Source: Streptosporangium lutulentum (GTDB lineage Bacteria > Actinomycetota > Actinomycetes > Streptosporangiales > Streptosporangiaceae). From it: DNA of 64,000 nucleotides. Positions 41,830 through 51,389 of the stretch are shown piece after piece. The notes under the pieces were generated by a model. The model searched no databases and was not told the DNA's origin. It was given only the letters and a program-made list of their open reading frames with translations. Made by a program: the position numbers and the translations under genes. Each line of letters begins with the position of its first letter. Within the stretch, counting starts at the first letter, position 1. The stretch spans positions 8,556,001 through 8,620,000 of the forward strand of contig NZ_JAUSQU010000001.1 of NCBI RefSeq assembly GCF_030811455.1, in the 5' to 3' direction.

Positions 41830-42987
41830 TCAGAGCCAGTTGCGACGCTTGAAGATCACGTACAGGCTCACGCAGGTCAGGGCCATCAGTGCCAGGGCGA
41901 GGGGGTAGCCGAAGATCCAGTGCAGCTCCGGCATGGAGGCGAAGTTCATCCCGTAGACGGTGCCGATCAGGGTGGGCGCGAACAGGATGGCCGCCCACGA
42001 GGAGATCCTTTTGATCTCCTCGTTCTGGGTGTAGCTGGCCCGGGTGAGGTGGCGCATCTCCTCGTTCTGGGCCTGGTTCACCAGCGTGGCGTTCACGGTC
42101 AGGATGTCCTGCAGCATCTGCCGGAACCCGTCCACCCGCTCCACCACCGTGGTGAGATGGTCGATCACGTCACGCAGGTAGCGGCGCAGCTCGTCATCGA
42201 TGCCGTACTTGTCGAACCCCGCGGACAGCGATTCCAGCATGCCCATCAGGGGGCGCGTGGCCCGCTGAAACTCGATCACCTCACGTGACAGCTCGTAGAT
42301 CCGGCGCGAGGCGCTGGGATCGCCGCGGAACACCTCGGTCTCGATCTCGTCGATGTCGTTCTGCAGGCCCGCGACCACCGGCGCGTACCCGTCCACGACC
42401 GCGTCGACGATGGCGTACAGGATGGCCTCGGGCCCCCGGGCCAGCAGCTGCGGGTCCGCCTCCATCCGGCGGCGGACCGGCGACAGGTTCGGAGCCTCGC
42501 CATGCCGGACGGTGAGCACGAAGTCCGGGCCGACGAACACGTGCAGCTCGCCGAAGTCGACCTCCTCGCTCTCGTCGAGGTAGCGGGCCGCGCGCAGCAC
42601 CACGAACAGCGTGTCGCCGTAGCGTTCCAGCTTGGGCCGCTGATGGGCGACGATGGCGTCCTCGACGGCCAGCTCGTGCAACCCGAACTCGCGGCCCAGC
42701 GACAGCAGTTGCGCCTCCGCCGGCCGGTACAGGCCGATCCAGGCGACGCTGCCGGCCCTGTCGCGCAGGCAGTGGTAGGTGTGGGCCAGCGTGGTCGGAG
42801 ATTCGGCGCGCCGGCCGCCGACGTAGACGGCGCAGTCGATGATGCTGTTCTCCACGGGGACGTCGACGGTCGTCGCCCGCGGATCCATCGACCGTTCGGG
42901 GGCCTCCTCGGGTCCCTGTACGGCTTGGTCGTTGTTCTGGGCGGCGCGCCTGAGAGAACGTAGGGCACGTGAACGCAGCTCGGACAT
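41830..42987 (-). CDS. corA: CorA-family magnesium/divalent cation transporter
   Basis: The protein is 385 residues. A large N-terminal cytosolic domain of mixed alpha/beta (residues 40-270) and a long helix lead to two C-terminal transmembrane helices (about 330-350 and 358-378). The signature YGMNF lies at the end of the first, and the loop MPELHW links to the second. The basic C-terminus FKRRNWL is usual. A homopentamer would import Mg2+. No magnesium riboswitch is visible upstream. Confidence 0.92.
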   Translation of the reverse strand: MSELRSRALRSLRRAAQNNDQAVQGPEEAPERSMDPRATTVDVPVENSIIDCAVYVGGRRAESPTTLAHTYHCLRDRAGSVAWIGLYRPAEAQLLSLGREFGLHELAVEDAIVAHQRPKLERYGDTLFVVLRAARYLDESEEVDFGELHVFVGPDFVLTVRHGEAPNLSPVRRRMEADPQLLARGPEAILYAIVDAVVDGYAPVVAGLQNDIDEIETEVFRGDPSASRRIYELSREVIEFQRATRPLMGMLESLSAGFDKYGIDDELRRYLRDVIDHLTTVVERVDGFRQMLQDILTVNATLVNQAQNEEMRHLTRASYTQNEEIKRISSWAAILFAPTLIGTVYGMNFASMPELHWIFGYPLALALMALTCVSLYVIFKRRNWL

Positions 42988-43087
42988 GGTGAGCCCCCGA
43001 ATCGGTCGGCTCCCGACGGTCTGCCAATGCTCATTCCAATGTACTGCGCGCCGGTGAGGAGGCCTCGGGAGGGGCTCGTGGCTCGGT

Positions 43088-43121
43088 GCACGGGGTCTCC
43101 CGGTGGTGGGAGACCCCGTGC
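43088..43121. terminator. Terminator of the ABC exporter operon
   Basis: A perfect 13-bp stem (CACGGGGTCTCCC with GGGAGACCCCGTG, 43089-43101 and 43108-43120, extended by one G-C pair) has a 6-base loop. It lies 23 bases after the ABC stop and separates the operon from corA. Confidence 0.8.
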
Positions 43122-43143
43122 GGGGGTTCGAGGTTCGCCGCGG

Positions 43144-45177
43144 TTATCCCTTCGGCCCCTGCGCCACGGCCAGGTTCCCGCCGGGCGTCTCCTCGCCGGG
43201 TGTCTCCTCGTCGAGCGGGACCGCGGCGCCGCTGAACTGCGCGGCGTACAACCGGTGGTAGGCGCCCTGGGCGGCGAGGAGCTGCTCGTGGGTGCCGTGC
43301 TCGACGATGCTCCCGGACTCCATCACCAGGATGAGGTCCGCGTCGCGGATGGTGGACAGCCGGTGGGCGATGACGAAGCTGGTGCGGTCCGAGCGCAGCG
43401 CGGCCATCGCGTGCTGCACCAGGACCTCGGTCCGGGTGTCGACCGAGCTGGTGGCCTCGTCGAGGATGAGCAGGGACGGGTCGGCGAGGAAGGCGCGGGC
43501 GATGGTCAGCAACTGCTTCTCGCCGGCGCTGACATTGCTCCCCTCGTCGTCGATCACGGTGTCGTAGCCGTCGGGCAGGGTGCGCACGAACCGGTCGACG
43601 AACGTGGCCCGCGCGGCGGCCTGGATCTGCTCCTCGGTGGCCTTGGGGTTGCCGTAGGCGAGGTTGTCGCGGATGGTGCCGCCGAACAGCCAGGTGTCCT
43701 GCAGCACCATGCCGATGTGCGAGCGCAGGTCGTCGCGGCTCATCGCGGTGATGTCGACGCCGTCGAGGGTGATGCGGCCGGCGTTCAGCTCGTAGAAGCG
43801 CATGACCAGGTTGACGAGGGTGGTCTTGCCCGCGCCGGTCGGTCCGACGATCGCGACGGTGTGCCCGGGTTCGGCCACCAGCGACAGGTCCTCGATGAGG
43901 GGCTGATCCTCGTTGTAGCGGAAGGACACGTGCTCGAACTCGACGCGGCCCCGCCGGGCGGTGGGCAGCACCGGGGTGGCGGGGTCCGGCTCCTGCTCCT
44001 CGGCGTCCAGCAGCTCGAAGACCCGCTCGGCCGACGCCACCCCCGACTGCAGGAGGTTGGCCATCGAGGCGACCTGGGTCAGAGGCTGGGTGAACTGCCG
44101 CGAGTACTGGATGAACGCCTGGACGTCGCCCAGGCTCATCGACCCGGTGGCGACCCGCAGGCCTCCGACGACGGCGATGGCGACGTAGTTGAGGTTCCCG
44201 ATGAACATCATCATCGGCATGATGATCCCGGAGATGAACTGGGCGCCGAAGCTGGCCTTGAAGAGCTTCTCGTTCCTGTCGCGGAACACCTCCTCGACCT
44301 CGGGACGGCGTCCGAACACCTTCACCAGCTCGTGGCCGGTGAACGCCTCCTCGATGTGGGCGTTCAGGGCGCCGGTGTGGGACCACTGCGCGACGAACTG
44401 CTTCTGCGAGCGCTTCGCGATCTGCCCGGTGGCGATCACCGACAGCGGGATGGTCACCAGGGCGATCAGCGCGAGCATCGGCGAGATCACGAACATCATC
44501 GCCAGCACGCCGATCAGGGTCAGCACCGAGGTCAGCAGCTGGCTCAGCGTCTGCTGCAGGGTCTGGGACACGTTGTCGATGTCGTTGGTGACCCGGCTGA
44601 GCAGCTCGCCGCGCGGCTGGCCGTCGAAGAACCGCAGGGGAAGCCGGTTGATCTTGTCCTCGACGTCCGACCGCAGCCGGAACACGGTGCGCTGCACCAC
44701 GCCGTTGAACAGGTAGCCCTGCATCCAGGCGAAGACCGACGCCGCGACGAAGAGCACCAGAGCCCACATCAGGACCGTGCCCAGCGCGCCGAAGTCGATC
44801 CCGTGACCGGGTACGACGTCCATCCCCGTGAGCAGGCCGGCGAAGTTGTCGTTGCCCGACGCGCGGGCGGCCTCGACCGCCTGCTCCTTGGTCGCTCCGA
44901 GGGGCAACTGCTTGCCGATCACGCCGGTGAAGATCAGGTCCGTCGCGTGGCCGAGGATCTTCGGTCCTATGACGGAGAACACCACGCTGATCACGCCGAG
45001 GCAGATCACGGCCAGGACCTTCATGCGTTCGGGGGCCAGCCGCCGCATCAGCCGCCGGGTGGACGGCCCGAAGTTCATCGACTTCTCCGCGGGCATCCCG
45101 CCTGCGAACGGCCCCCGTCCGAAGCCTCCGCCTCCCACGGGCGGTCGCGGCCGCGTGGGTGTCGTGGGGGTGCTCAT
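43144..45177 (-). CDS. ABC exporter half, NBD with canonical Walker B and degenerate signature
   Basis: The protein is 677 residues. A Pro/Gly-rich N-terminus precedes six transmembrane helices (about 50-370, with a large loop at 80-135). The NBD has Walker [10 protein letters not shown], Walker [13 protein letters not shown] with catalytic Glu and the switch His in VIAHRLST. The signature is NVSAGEKQ rather than LSGGQ. Together with the upstream partner it forms a heterodimer whose catalytic site combines this Walker A/B with the partner's intact signature. The C-terminus ends in a short [12 protein letters not shown] duplication. It overlaps the partner by ATGA. Confidence 0.93.
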   Translation of the reverse strand: MSTPTTPTRPRPPVGGGGFGRGPFAGGMPAEKSMNFGPSTRRLMRRLAPERMKVLAVICLGVISVVFSVIGPKILGHATDLIFTGVIGKQLPLGATKEQAVEAARASGNDNFAGLLTGMDVVPGHGIDFGALGTVLMWALVLFVAASVFAWMQGYLFNGVVQRTVFRLRSDVEDKINRLPLRFFDGQPRGELLSRVTNDIDNVSQTLQQTLSQLLTSVLTLIGVLAMMFVISPMLALIALVTIPLSVIATGQIAKRSQKQFVAQWSHTGALNAHIEEAFTGHELVKVFGRRPEVEEVFRDRNEKLFKASFGAQFISGIIMPMMMFIGNLNYVAIAVVGGLRVATGSMSLGDVQAFIQYSRQFTQPLTQVASMANLLQSGVASAERVFELLDAEEQEPDPATPVLPTARRGRVEFEHVSFRYNEDQPLIEDLSLVAEPGHTVAIVGPTGAGKTTLVNLVMRFYELNAGRITLDGVDITAMSRDDLRSHIGMVLQDTWLFGGTIRDNLAYGNPKATEEQIQAAARATFVDRFVRTLPDGYDTVIDDEGSNVSAGEKQLLTIARAFLADPSLLILDEATSSVDTRTEVLVQHAMAALRSDRTSFVIAHRLSTIRDADLILVMESGSIVEHGTHEQLLAAQGAYHRLYAAQFSGAAVPLDEETPGEETPGGNLAVAQGPKG

Positions 45178-46907
45178 GCCGCGCTCTCCATGGCTAGTTG
45201 GGACTCGACGATCTCGATGTAGGTCGGGCAGGAATCCAGGAGTTCCTCGTGGGTTCCCTTGCCGACGATCAGGCCGTCGTCGAGGACGACGATCTGGTCG
45301 GCGTCGGCGATGGTGGAGATCCGCTGGCCGACGATGACGACGGCGGCCTGGGCGATGTGCGGACGCAGGGCGGCGCGCAGCCGGGCGTCGGTGGACAGGT
45401 CGAGCGCCGAGAACGAGTCGTCGAACAGGTAGATCTCAGGCTTGCTGACCAGGGCCCGGGCGATGGAGAGCCGCTGCCGTTGCCCGCCGGACACGTTCGT
45501 GCCGCCCTGGGCGATGGGCGCGTCCAGACCCTCGGGCATCGCCTCGACGAAGTCGCGGGCCTGGGCGACCTCCAGCGCCTCCCACAGCTCCTCGTCGCTG
45601 GCGTCCGGCTTGCCGTACCGCAGGTTGCTCGCGACGGTGCCGCTGAACAGGTACGGCTTCTGCGGCACCAGGCCGATGCGCGTCCAGAGCATCTGGGGGT
45701 CGAGGTCGCGGACGTCGACGCCGTCGACCGACACCGTGCCGGAGGTGGCGTCGAACAGCCGGGGGATCAGGGAGACCAGCGTCGTCTTGCCCGACCCCGT
45801 GCTGCCGATGACGGCGGTGGTCTGTCCCGCGCTGACGCGGAAGGAGATGCCGGACAGCACCGGCGCCGCCGCGCCCGGGTAGCGGAACTCGACGTCGCGC
45901 ATCTCCAGCTCGCCGCGAGTGTGCACCTCCCGCACGGGGTTCTCGGGAGGGACCACCGACGACTCGGTGTCCAGCACCTCGACGATGCGCTCGGCGCAGA
46001 CCGCGGCGCGCGGAATCATGATCGAGATGAAGGTGGCCATCATCACCGAGGTGAGGATCTGCATCAGATACATGAGGAACGCCGTGAGGGCGCCGATCTG
46101 CATCTCGCCGCTGTCCACCCGGCCGGAGCCGAACCAGAGCACGGCGACGCTGGAGGCGTTGAGGATCAGCATCACGATGGGGAAGATCAGTGCGCTCAGC
46201 CGCCCGACGCGCAGCGAGGTGTCGGTCAGCGCGGTGTTCGCCACGGCGAACCGCTGGGTCTCCTCACGCTCGCGGACGAAGGCGCGGACGACGCGAATGC
46301 CGGACAGCTGCTCGCGCATCACCTGGTTGACCGTGTCGATGCGGGTCTGCAGCGCGCGGAACTGGGGAACCATCCGGAAGACGATCAGGCCGATCGACAC
46401 CAGCAGGGCGGGGACGCAGACGAGCATGAGCCAGGACAGGCCGACGTCCTGCCGCAACGCCATGATGATGCCGCCGACGCACATGATCGGCGCGGAGATC
46501 AGCATCGTGCAGGTCATCACCACGAGGATCTGGACCTGCTGCACGTCGTTGATGCTGCGGGTGATCAACGAGGGTGCTCCGAACTGGGAGACCTCCCGGG
46601 CGGAGAACCCGCCCACCTGGTGGAATACGGCTGAGCGGACGTCACGTCCGAATCCCATCGCCGCGTAGGCGCCGTGGTAGACCGCCGCGATCGAGCAGCC
46701 GATCTGCACGAGGGACACGGCCAGCATCCAGCCGCCGGTGGACAGGATGTAGCCGGTGTCGCCGGTGGCGACGCCGTGGTCGATGATGTCGGCGTTCAGG
46801 CTGGGCAGGTACAGCGAGGCCATGGTGCCGACCAGCTGCAACACCACCACGATGATCAATGTTGACGAGTATGGCTTGAGGTAGGTGCGTAGCAACCGAC
46901 TCAGCAT
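45174..46907 (-). CDS. ABC exporter half, NBD with degenerate Walker B and canonical signature
   Basis: The protein is 577 residues. Six transmembrane helices (about 15-310) and one NBD. Walker [10 protein letters not shown] is complete, but Walker B reads [11 protein letters not shown] (Asp for the catalytic Glu) and the switch His is Gln (IVGQRIST). The signature [10 protein letters not shown] is canonical. This mirrors the partner: its own site is degenerate, and its signature serves the partner's. Such exporters (LmrCD, BmrCD, TM287/288 type) expel drugs. It follows the TetR gene by 84 bases on the same strand. Confidence 0.93.
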   Translation of the reverse strand: MLSRLLRTYLKPYSSTLIIVVVLQLVGTMASLYLPSLNADIIDHGVATGDTGYILSTGGWMLAVSLVQIGCSIAAVYHGAYAAMGFGRDVRSAVFHQVGGFSAREVSQFGAPSLITRSINDVQQVQILVVMTCTMLISAPIMCVGGIIMALRQDVGLSWLMLVCVPALLVSIGLIVFRMVPQFRALQTRIDTVNQVMREQLSGIRVVRAFVREREETQRFAVANTALTDTSLRVGRLSALIFPIVMLILNASSVAVLWFGSGRVDSGEMQIGALTAFLMYLMQILTSVMMATFISIMIPRAAVCAERIVEVLDTESSVVPPENPVREVHTRGELEMRDVEFRYPGAAAPVLSGISFRVSAGQTTAVIGSTGSGKTTLVSLIPRLFDATSGTVSVDGVDVRDLDPQMLWTRIGLVPQKPYLFSGTVASNLRYGKPDASDEELWEALEVAQARDFVEAMPEGLDAPIAQGGTNVSGGQRQRLSIARALVSKPEIYLFDDSFSALDLSTDARLRAALRPHIAQAAVVIVGQRISTIADADQIVVLDDGLIVGKGTHEELLDSCPTYIEIVESQLAMESAA

Positions 46908-46991
46908 GGGGGTTCTCCACTTGAGGCGTCCGGGCGGGGCGCGTCTGGGCGTCCGCGCGGAGCGCGTCGTGTTCAGGGGGAAGGTCGTGCT

Positions 46992-47705
46992 CTAGGGCGA
47001 GGTCGTGTTCGGGGGGTTCGGAGGGAGGGCCGGGTTCGGGGTGTGGGCGGATTGCGTGGGTTCGGGGAAAAGGCCGTGTTCGGGGCTCGGATCGTGTCCG
47101 AGGCTCGGCTCGGATTCGGGTCGCAGGCGGATTCCGTCCAGCAACATGGAGACGATCTCCGGAGGCGACAGCGGATTGCCCTCGACGATCCGGGGATGGC
47201 TGCCCGCGGTGGTCATCAGTTGCAGCCGGCGTGCGGCCTCCAGCGGCTCGCATCGCAGCCGGTCGGGGCCGGGCTCGATCAGCTCGGCGAGCGCCTGCCG
47301 GATGACGTTGCCCTGATCGGTGCGGGCCCGGGGATTACGACCGGCCTTGGCGAGCCAGGGCGGTCCCAGCGCGTCCACCAGCCGGAAGATGCGCGTCGTG
47401 TGCTGCTGCAGGATCTCGACCGCCGCGACGAGCCTGACCTGCAGGGGAGCCGTGCGGTCTATGGCCGTCAGGTCACCCAGGAGCGGGGAGAGATCGAAGG
47501 CGCTGGCCACGGCCGCGTCCACGAGTTCTTCCTTGGTGGTGAAGACCCGGAAGATCGTCCCCTCCGCCACACCGGCGGCCTGCGCGATCTGCCGGGTGCT
47601 CACGTCGGGGCCGTGGGCGAGCACCAGCGACAGGGTGGACGCGACGAGTGCGGCCCGCCGTTCGTCCGGTGGGAGGGGGGCGGCACGCTGGGAGGTCGAA
47701 GTCAC
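46992..47705 (-). CDS. TetR-family repressor of the ABC exporter operon
   Basis: The protein is 237 residues from the GTG at 47705 (MTSTSQRAAPLPPDERR). The helix-turn-helix is STRQIAQAAGVAEGTIFRVF. The C-terminal domain spans about 65-190; the last 45 residues are repetitive Pro/Glu/His-rich (PSLGHDPSPEHGLFPEPTQS), and the repetition continues as DNA into the 84-bp gap before the exporter. The start is set here because the perfect palindrome 47724-47748 lies just upstream. It probably releases its operator when it binds an exported compound. Confidence 0.88.
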   Translation of the reverse strand: MTSTSQRAAPLPPDERRAALVASTLSLVLAHGPDVSTRQIAQAAGVAEGTIFRVFTTKEELVDAAVASAFDLSPLLGDLTAIDRTAPLQVRLVAAVEILQQHTTRIFRLVDALGPPWLAKAGRNPRARTDQGNVIRQALAELIEPGPDRLRCEPLEAARRLQLMTTAGSHPRIVEGNPLSPPEIVSMLLDGIRLRPESEPSLGHDPSPEHGLFPEPTQSAHTPNPALPPNPPNTTSP

Positions 47706-47723
47706 ACGGCCCACTCTATATGA

Positions 47724-47748
47724 GTGAGTGAGTGGCTCACTCACTCAC
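47724..47748. promoter_or_regulatory. 25-bp perfect palindromic operator
   Basis: GTGAGTGAGTG (47724-47734), GCT, CACTCACTCAC (47738-47748). It lies 19 bases upstream of the TetR GTG, covering the expected -35 of the promoter whose -10-like TATAGA (minus strand) is at 47715-47720. TetR autoregulators commonly bind TGAGTGA-type sites. Confidence 0.75.
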
Positions 47749-48164
47749 GTGGACGGCTGTGCCGTGGCGGCTCGGACGGACGTCGGAGCCGGACCCCTCC
47801 GGCCCGGACGACGAGGACCCGGGAGCGGGGCCACGAAGACCCGAAAGCGGGGCCACGAAGACCCGGGAGCGGGGCCACGAGGACCCGAAAGCGGGGCCGT
47901 GCCGCTCGCCGGGTCGTACGGCTTCCCGGGCCGTGCCGACCTGGGGATGCGCGGGCCGCCCGGCCGGGCCGTACCGCTTCGCCGTCCTGGCCGGGGAGAC
48001 CGAGGAAGCGTTTGACCAGCGGGTTTGTTAGTGCGGCGAGGGCCGGGGTATGGCGGCCTGCGTCTGTCTCGTCGGGCGTCCGATGGCGGAGATCGGATCC
48101 GCCGCCCTCACCGGTCCGCATCCGGTGACCTGGCCGTCCGGCCTGACGTGGAGAGGAGAGAACG
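47749..48164. repeat. Gap with four 22-bp repeats
   Basis: Four units at 47810-47831, 47832-47853, 47854-47875 and 47876-47897 share cacgaagacccgaaagcggggc; units alternate between ggg and aaa in the middle, so the array is two copies of a 44-bp pair. No credible gene is found in the interval; the frames are shadows of the repeats. Confidence 0.75.
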
Positions 48165-48515
48165 GTGGCCGAGAGTTCGGATCTGATCTTCGATCTGGTG
48201 TGGCAGGAGTTTCACGAAATCGTGAACATGACCTCGGAGGAGTTACGGGCCTTCCTGCTGGCGTCCGGCTCGGGAGAGACCTTCTCCGGGGATCCCGAGT
48301 CGCAGATGCCGGAACTCGGGCGTCAGGTACTGCAGGTTCTCGGCAAGCGCCGGGTCGACCTCACCCAGGACGACATCGAGACGATGCAGCGGGCCATCGA
48401 TCGGGTCGAGGACGCGCTGACCGACGATTCCTTCGACGCCGAGGACGACGACCGGCGGCGGGCACTGCTGGAGGTCGGCCACAATCCGCTCAGGCCGTCG
48501 CGGATGGGAATCTGA
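48165..48515 (+). CDS. DUF3140 family protein
   Basis: The protein is 116 residues from a GTG with GGAGAGGAG 6-10 bases upstream. Family marks: FHEIVNMTSEELRAFL, the region GRQVLQVLGKRRVDLTQDDI and the C-terminal VGHNPLR. Other members read AVNMTAAELxxWL and RKRKADLTDDDYAHM with GHDPLK. The function is unknown; the family is common in actinomycetes and cyanobacteria. A terminator hairpin follows. Confidence 0.75.
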   Translation: MAESSDLIFDLVWQEFHEIVNMTSEELRAFLLASGSGETFSGDPESQMPELGRQVLQVLGKRRVDLTQDDIETMQRAIDRVEDALTDDSFDAEDDDRRRALLEVGHNPLRPSRMGI

Positions 48516-48573
48516 CCTCCGGGAATCCGGCCGGTCCGGCTCTGGGCGGCCGTTCGGAAAGGACAGGGGGAAG

Positions 48574-48604
48574 CGCGGTCGCGCGAGGTGGCGGCGCGAC
48601 CGCG
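48574..48604. terminator. Hairpin terminator
   Basis: CGCGGTCGCGC (48574-48584) and GCGCGACCGCG (48594-48604) form a perfect 11-bp stem with a 9-base loop, 58 bases after the DUF3140 stop. The rest of 48516-48825 has no supported gene. Confidence 0.65.
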
Positions 48605-48825
48605 GGCGACGGCGGTCGAGAGGCGGTCCGCGGACCGTCGTCCACCGCGCGGCAGGAAGCGCGCGGCCGTCTCGCCACCGGCAGGGGACGCGCGGGCATC
48701 CCGCTGTCCGGCGGGGAGAGGAGAGGGCCGTCGACGCGGCCCCGGCCGAGGTCCGGTTCGGTCAACCGGTTCCGCGGCCTACGGGGCGACGTCCGTCATC
48801 CGGCGCCGCGCCGTACGAGGCGGAG

Positions 48826-49797
48826 CTACTGCTGCGCTCCCCAGCGGGACAGGAGGTCGGCCTCCCGGTCCGGGGTGATCGTGGTGTCCGTCGAGAAGGA
48901 GGCGTCCGCGTCGCGGATCTCGCGGATCGACGTGCCGAGGGGACGCGGGCTGAGCCCCGCGGCGTAGGCCGCCGCCGGGTTCGCGGTGTTGGTCGCGCTT
49001 CCGTTCCCGCCCTGCGACCAGAGCGGCAGCGACCGGCCGGTCTCGCCCTCGGCCAGCAGGAAGTCCTGCCCGACCCAGGTCAGAGTGGTTCCGGGGGGTC
49101 CGACCTCGGCCACGATCGCCTCCAGCATGTCGCCGAAGGTGAACGAGGAGGTGGGGCTGACCGCGTGGAAGGTGCCCGGGGCCTTCTTCTCGATCATGGC
49201 GATCATCCAGGAGGCCATGTCGCGCCCGTCGATCACCTGGACGAGGTCGTCGGGGTTGCCGGGCGCGAGGACCTCGCCGCCGCGCGCGATCCGGTTCACC
49301 CAGTAGGTGAAGCGGCCGGTGTAGTCGTACGGGCCGATCACGTAGGTGGGCCGCACGATCAGCGTCGCGGAGCCGAACGCGTCGACGGCCGCCCGCTCGC
49401 ACAGGACCTTCAGCGGGCCGTAGCTCTTGCCGGTCACCTCTTCGGTGACCGGTCCGTCGAACTCGGCCAGGGGCGCGTCCTCGGTGAAGTTCGGCGTCTT
49501 CGGGTCGTACACCGCGACGGTGGAGACGAAGACGTACTGGTCGGTGGCGAGCGCGCCGGCGAGATGGGTGACCTGCGACGGGAGGTAGGCGCTGACGTCG
49601 ATCGTCGCGTCCCACCGCCGGCCGCTCAGGATCGACAGGTCCGCGTCGCGATCGGCCAGCAGGTGTTCGGCCTCGGGGAACAGGTCCGGGCCCGTCTTCC
49701 CGCGGTGGATCAGGGAGACCTCGTGTCCAGCCGCGAGCGCGGCCTCGGTGATGTGACGGCCGACAAATCGCGTTCCGCCAATGATCAGAATCCTCAT
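48826..49797 (-). CDS. NAD-dependent epimerase/dehydratase (extended SDR)
   Basis: The protein is 323 residues from MRILIIGGTRFVG; an ATG 9 bases upstream adds three. The Rossmann motif GGTRFVGRH is that of the extended SDR group related to chloroplast RNA-binding (CSP41-like) and 2-alkyl-3-oxoalkanoate reductase-like proteins. The middle has VSTVAVYDP; the classical YxxxK is represented by SYGPLKVLCE. Substrate unknown. The stop is close to the terminator region of the convergent gene. Confidence 0.85.
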   Translation of the reverse strand: MRILIIGGTRFVGRHITEAALAAGHEVSLIHRGKTGPDLFPEAEHLLADRDADLSILSGRRWDATIDVSAYLPSQVTHLAGALATDQYVFVSTVAVYDPKTPNFTEDAPLAEFDGPVTEEVTGKSYGPLKVLCERAAVDAFGSATLIVRPTYVIGPYDYTGRFTYWVNRIARGGEVLAPGNPDDLVQVIDGRDMASWMIAMIEKKAPGTFHAVSPTSSFTFGDMLEAIVAEVGPPGTTLTWVGQDFLLAEGETGRSLPLWSQGGNGSATNTANPAAAYAAGLSPRPLGTSIREIRDADASFSTDTTITPDREADLLSRWGAQQ

Positions 49798-50057
49798 GTA
49801 TGCCATTTTGTCGTATATGGGTGGCTTGATTTACCGCCACCGGCTTGAGGTGAAGACGTTCGCGCCGCAGGTTTCGAGGTTCCGGTCGCGTGGAATGTTC
49901 GCGCCGCGTACTTCGAGGTCACGGTCGTGGCGGTCTCCTCGTGGTACCGCCCGTACTCCTCCGGCTTTCTGCTGAAAGCGGGTACTTTGTAAGAGTCCAT
50001 CATCGACTTCAGGGTGGTCACAGTGTTGATCCGGCCAGAGCCGGGACCTCCCGGGCC

Positions 50058-50111
50058 GGCTTCCGCGACGACGCCGGCTTCCGCGACGATGCCGGTTTCC
50101 GCGATGACGCA
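50058..50111. repeat. Three 18-bp tandem repeats upstream of the MEDS gene
   Basis: Units ggcttccgcgacgacgcc, ggcttccgcgacgatgcc and ggtttccgcgatgacgca lie in tandem. A further pair of related 30-bp stretches lies near 49860-49930 (ttcgcgccgc...ttcgaggt). No gene is supported between 49798 and 50255. Confidence 0.7.
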
Positions 50112-50255
50112 GGCGGTGAGGGCCGACGGTCCGGCGTCCTGCGTTCACGGGCCGGACGCCGAGGCTCTCCGCATCGACGGTCGTTTCCCATACCGTCTGA
50201 GATCCGTACTCACCTTGATCGGCTCAGATCCTTGCCCGATCGAAGTGGAGACCAG

Positions 50256-51194
50256 GTGAGCATGGCGGACACCGAGGCGGAACCGTTCGCTCATCCGGCG
50301 CTGTTCTACCGGGGGAGCCGGCAGTATCTCGACGGCGTCGTGCCCTTCGTCCGTGAGGGTCTGGAGGCGGGTGAGCCGGTCGCGGTGGCCGTGCCCGGTC
50401 GCAATCTGGAACCGCTCCGGGCCGAACTGGGTGAGATGGCCTCCGAGGTGCGGTTCTTCGACATGGCGGAGGCCGGTCGCAATCCAGGGCGCATCATTCC
50501 CGGGGTCCTGCGCGCCTTCGCCGACCCGCACCCCTCCGGCGGGGTCCGCATCGTCAGCGAGTCGATCTGGCCCGGCCGGTCGGCGGTGGAGTATCCGGCG
50601 TGCGTGCAGCACGAGGCTCTGATCAACCTCGCGTTCTCGGGGCGGGCCGTCACCGTCCTGTGCCCCTACGACCTCGAAGGACTGGACCCGGAGGTCATCA
50701 AGGACGCCGAGGCGACCCACCCCGTCCTCCTCGACGACTCCGGCTCGCGTTCCAGCGGCGACTACGCGCCCGAACGCATCGTGCGGGATTACAACCGGCC
50801 GCTGCTCGACCCGCCTCCGGCCGTCGCCGTCTTCGCCTTCGGCCACGGGGCACTGGCGCTCGTGCGCACGTTCGCCGTCGACCACGCCGCCCGGGCGGGG
50901 CTCGCCGGAGAACGCCTTGAGGACCTGCGGCTGATCGTCAGCGAGCTGGCCGCCAACAGCCTCGACCACGGGGGTGGGGCGGGGGTCCTGCGCGTGTGGC
51001 CGGAGGGCCGGCAGGTGATCTTCGACATCAGTGACGCCGGTCACATCACCGACCCCCTCGCCGGGCGTCGCCCGGTCACTCCCCGGCAGCGGGGCTGCCG
51101 CGGCCTGCTCGTGACCAATCTTCTCGGCGATCTCGTCCGCGTCCACACCGGCCCGGACGGCACCACCGTTCGCGTCCACTTCGACCTCCGCTGA
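50256..51194 (+). CDS. MEDS-domain sensor with anti-sigma-type (HATPase) domain
   Basis: The protein is 312 residues. The N-terminal 170 residues form a MEDS domain (HPALFYRGSRQYLDGVVPFV, VRIVSESIWPGRS and CPYDLEGL), a sensory domain named from methanogen/methylotroph DcmR. The C-terminal 120 residues are an RsbW-like histidine-kinase-type ATPase: LIVSELAANSLDHGGG (N-box), DAG in ISDAGHI, and GCRGLLVTNLLGD. It lacks the phospho-His domain, so it acts as a Ser-kinase or anti-sigma switch. The ATG at 50262 is the alternative start. Downstream lies a STAS protein, its likely partner. Confidence 0.85.
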   Translation: MSMADTEAEPFAHPALFYRGSRQYLDGVVPFVREGLEAGEPVAVAVPGRNLEPLRAELGEMASEVRFFDMAEAGRNPGRIIPGVLRAFADPHPSGGVRIVSESIWPGRSAVEYPACVQHEALINLAFSGRAVTVLCPYDLEGLDPEVIKDAEATHPVLLDDSGSRSSGDYAPERIVRDYNRPLLDPPPAVAVFAFGHGALALVRTFAVDHAARAGLAGERLEDLRLIVSELAANSLDHGGGAGVLRVWPEGRQVIFDISDAGHITDPLAGRRPVTPRQRGCRGLLVTNLLGDLVRVHTGPDGTTVRVHFDLR

Positions 51195-51230
51195 CCTGCT
51201 CTCCGGTGAACGGCGGAGGAGCCTCCCGGC

Positions 51231-51265
51231 GCATCGGGCGCGGAGCGTGTCTCACCGCCCGATGC
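51231..51265. terminator. Hairpin terminator between the MEDS and STAS genes
   Basis: GCATCGGGCG (51231-51240) pairs perfectly with CGCCCGATGC (51256-51265) across a 15-base loop. This separates the two genes into different transcripts. Confidence 0.6.
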
Positions 51266-51389
51266 CCTGCGCCGACCTCGACCTTGGATCGAGCCGGGGT
51301 ACGGTGAACGCGGAAGAATTCGATCCGGTGACCGATGACACCTGCATTCTGGTCACACGGGTTACATCGCCCACCCAGGAGAGCGGCTG

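Noticed and set aside
43027-45222. 731-residue plus-strand frame antisense to the ABC exporter
   Set aside because: It is Asp/Val/His-rich shadow of a gene with Walker motifs.
47810-47897. CRISPR array
   Set aside because: The 22-bp units are directly abutting with no unique spacers, and no cas gene is in the window.
47728-48128. Small frames over the 22-bp repeats
   Set aside because: All three plus frames and the minus frame are open only because the repeats lack stops; no protein-like composition.
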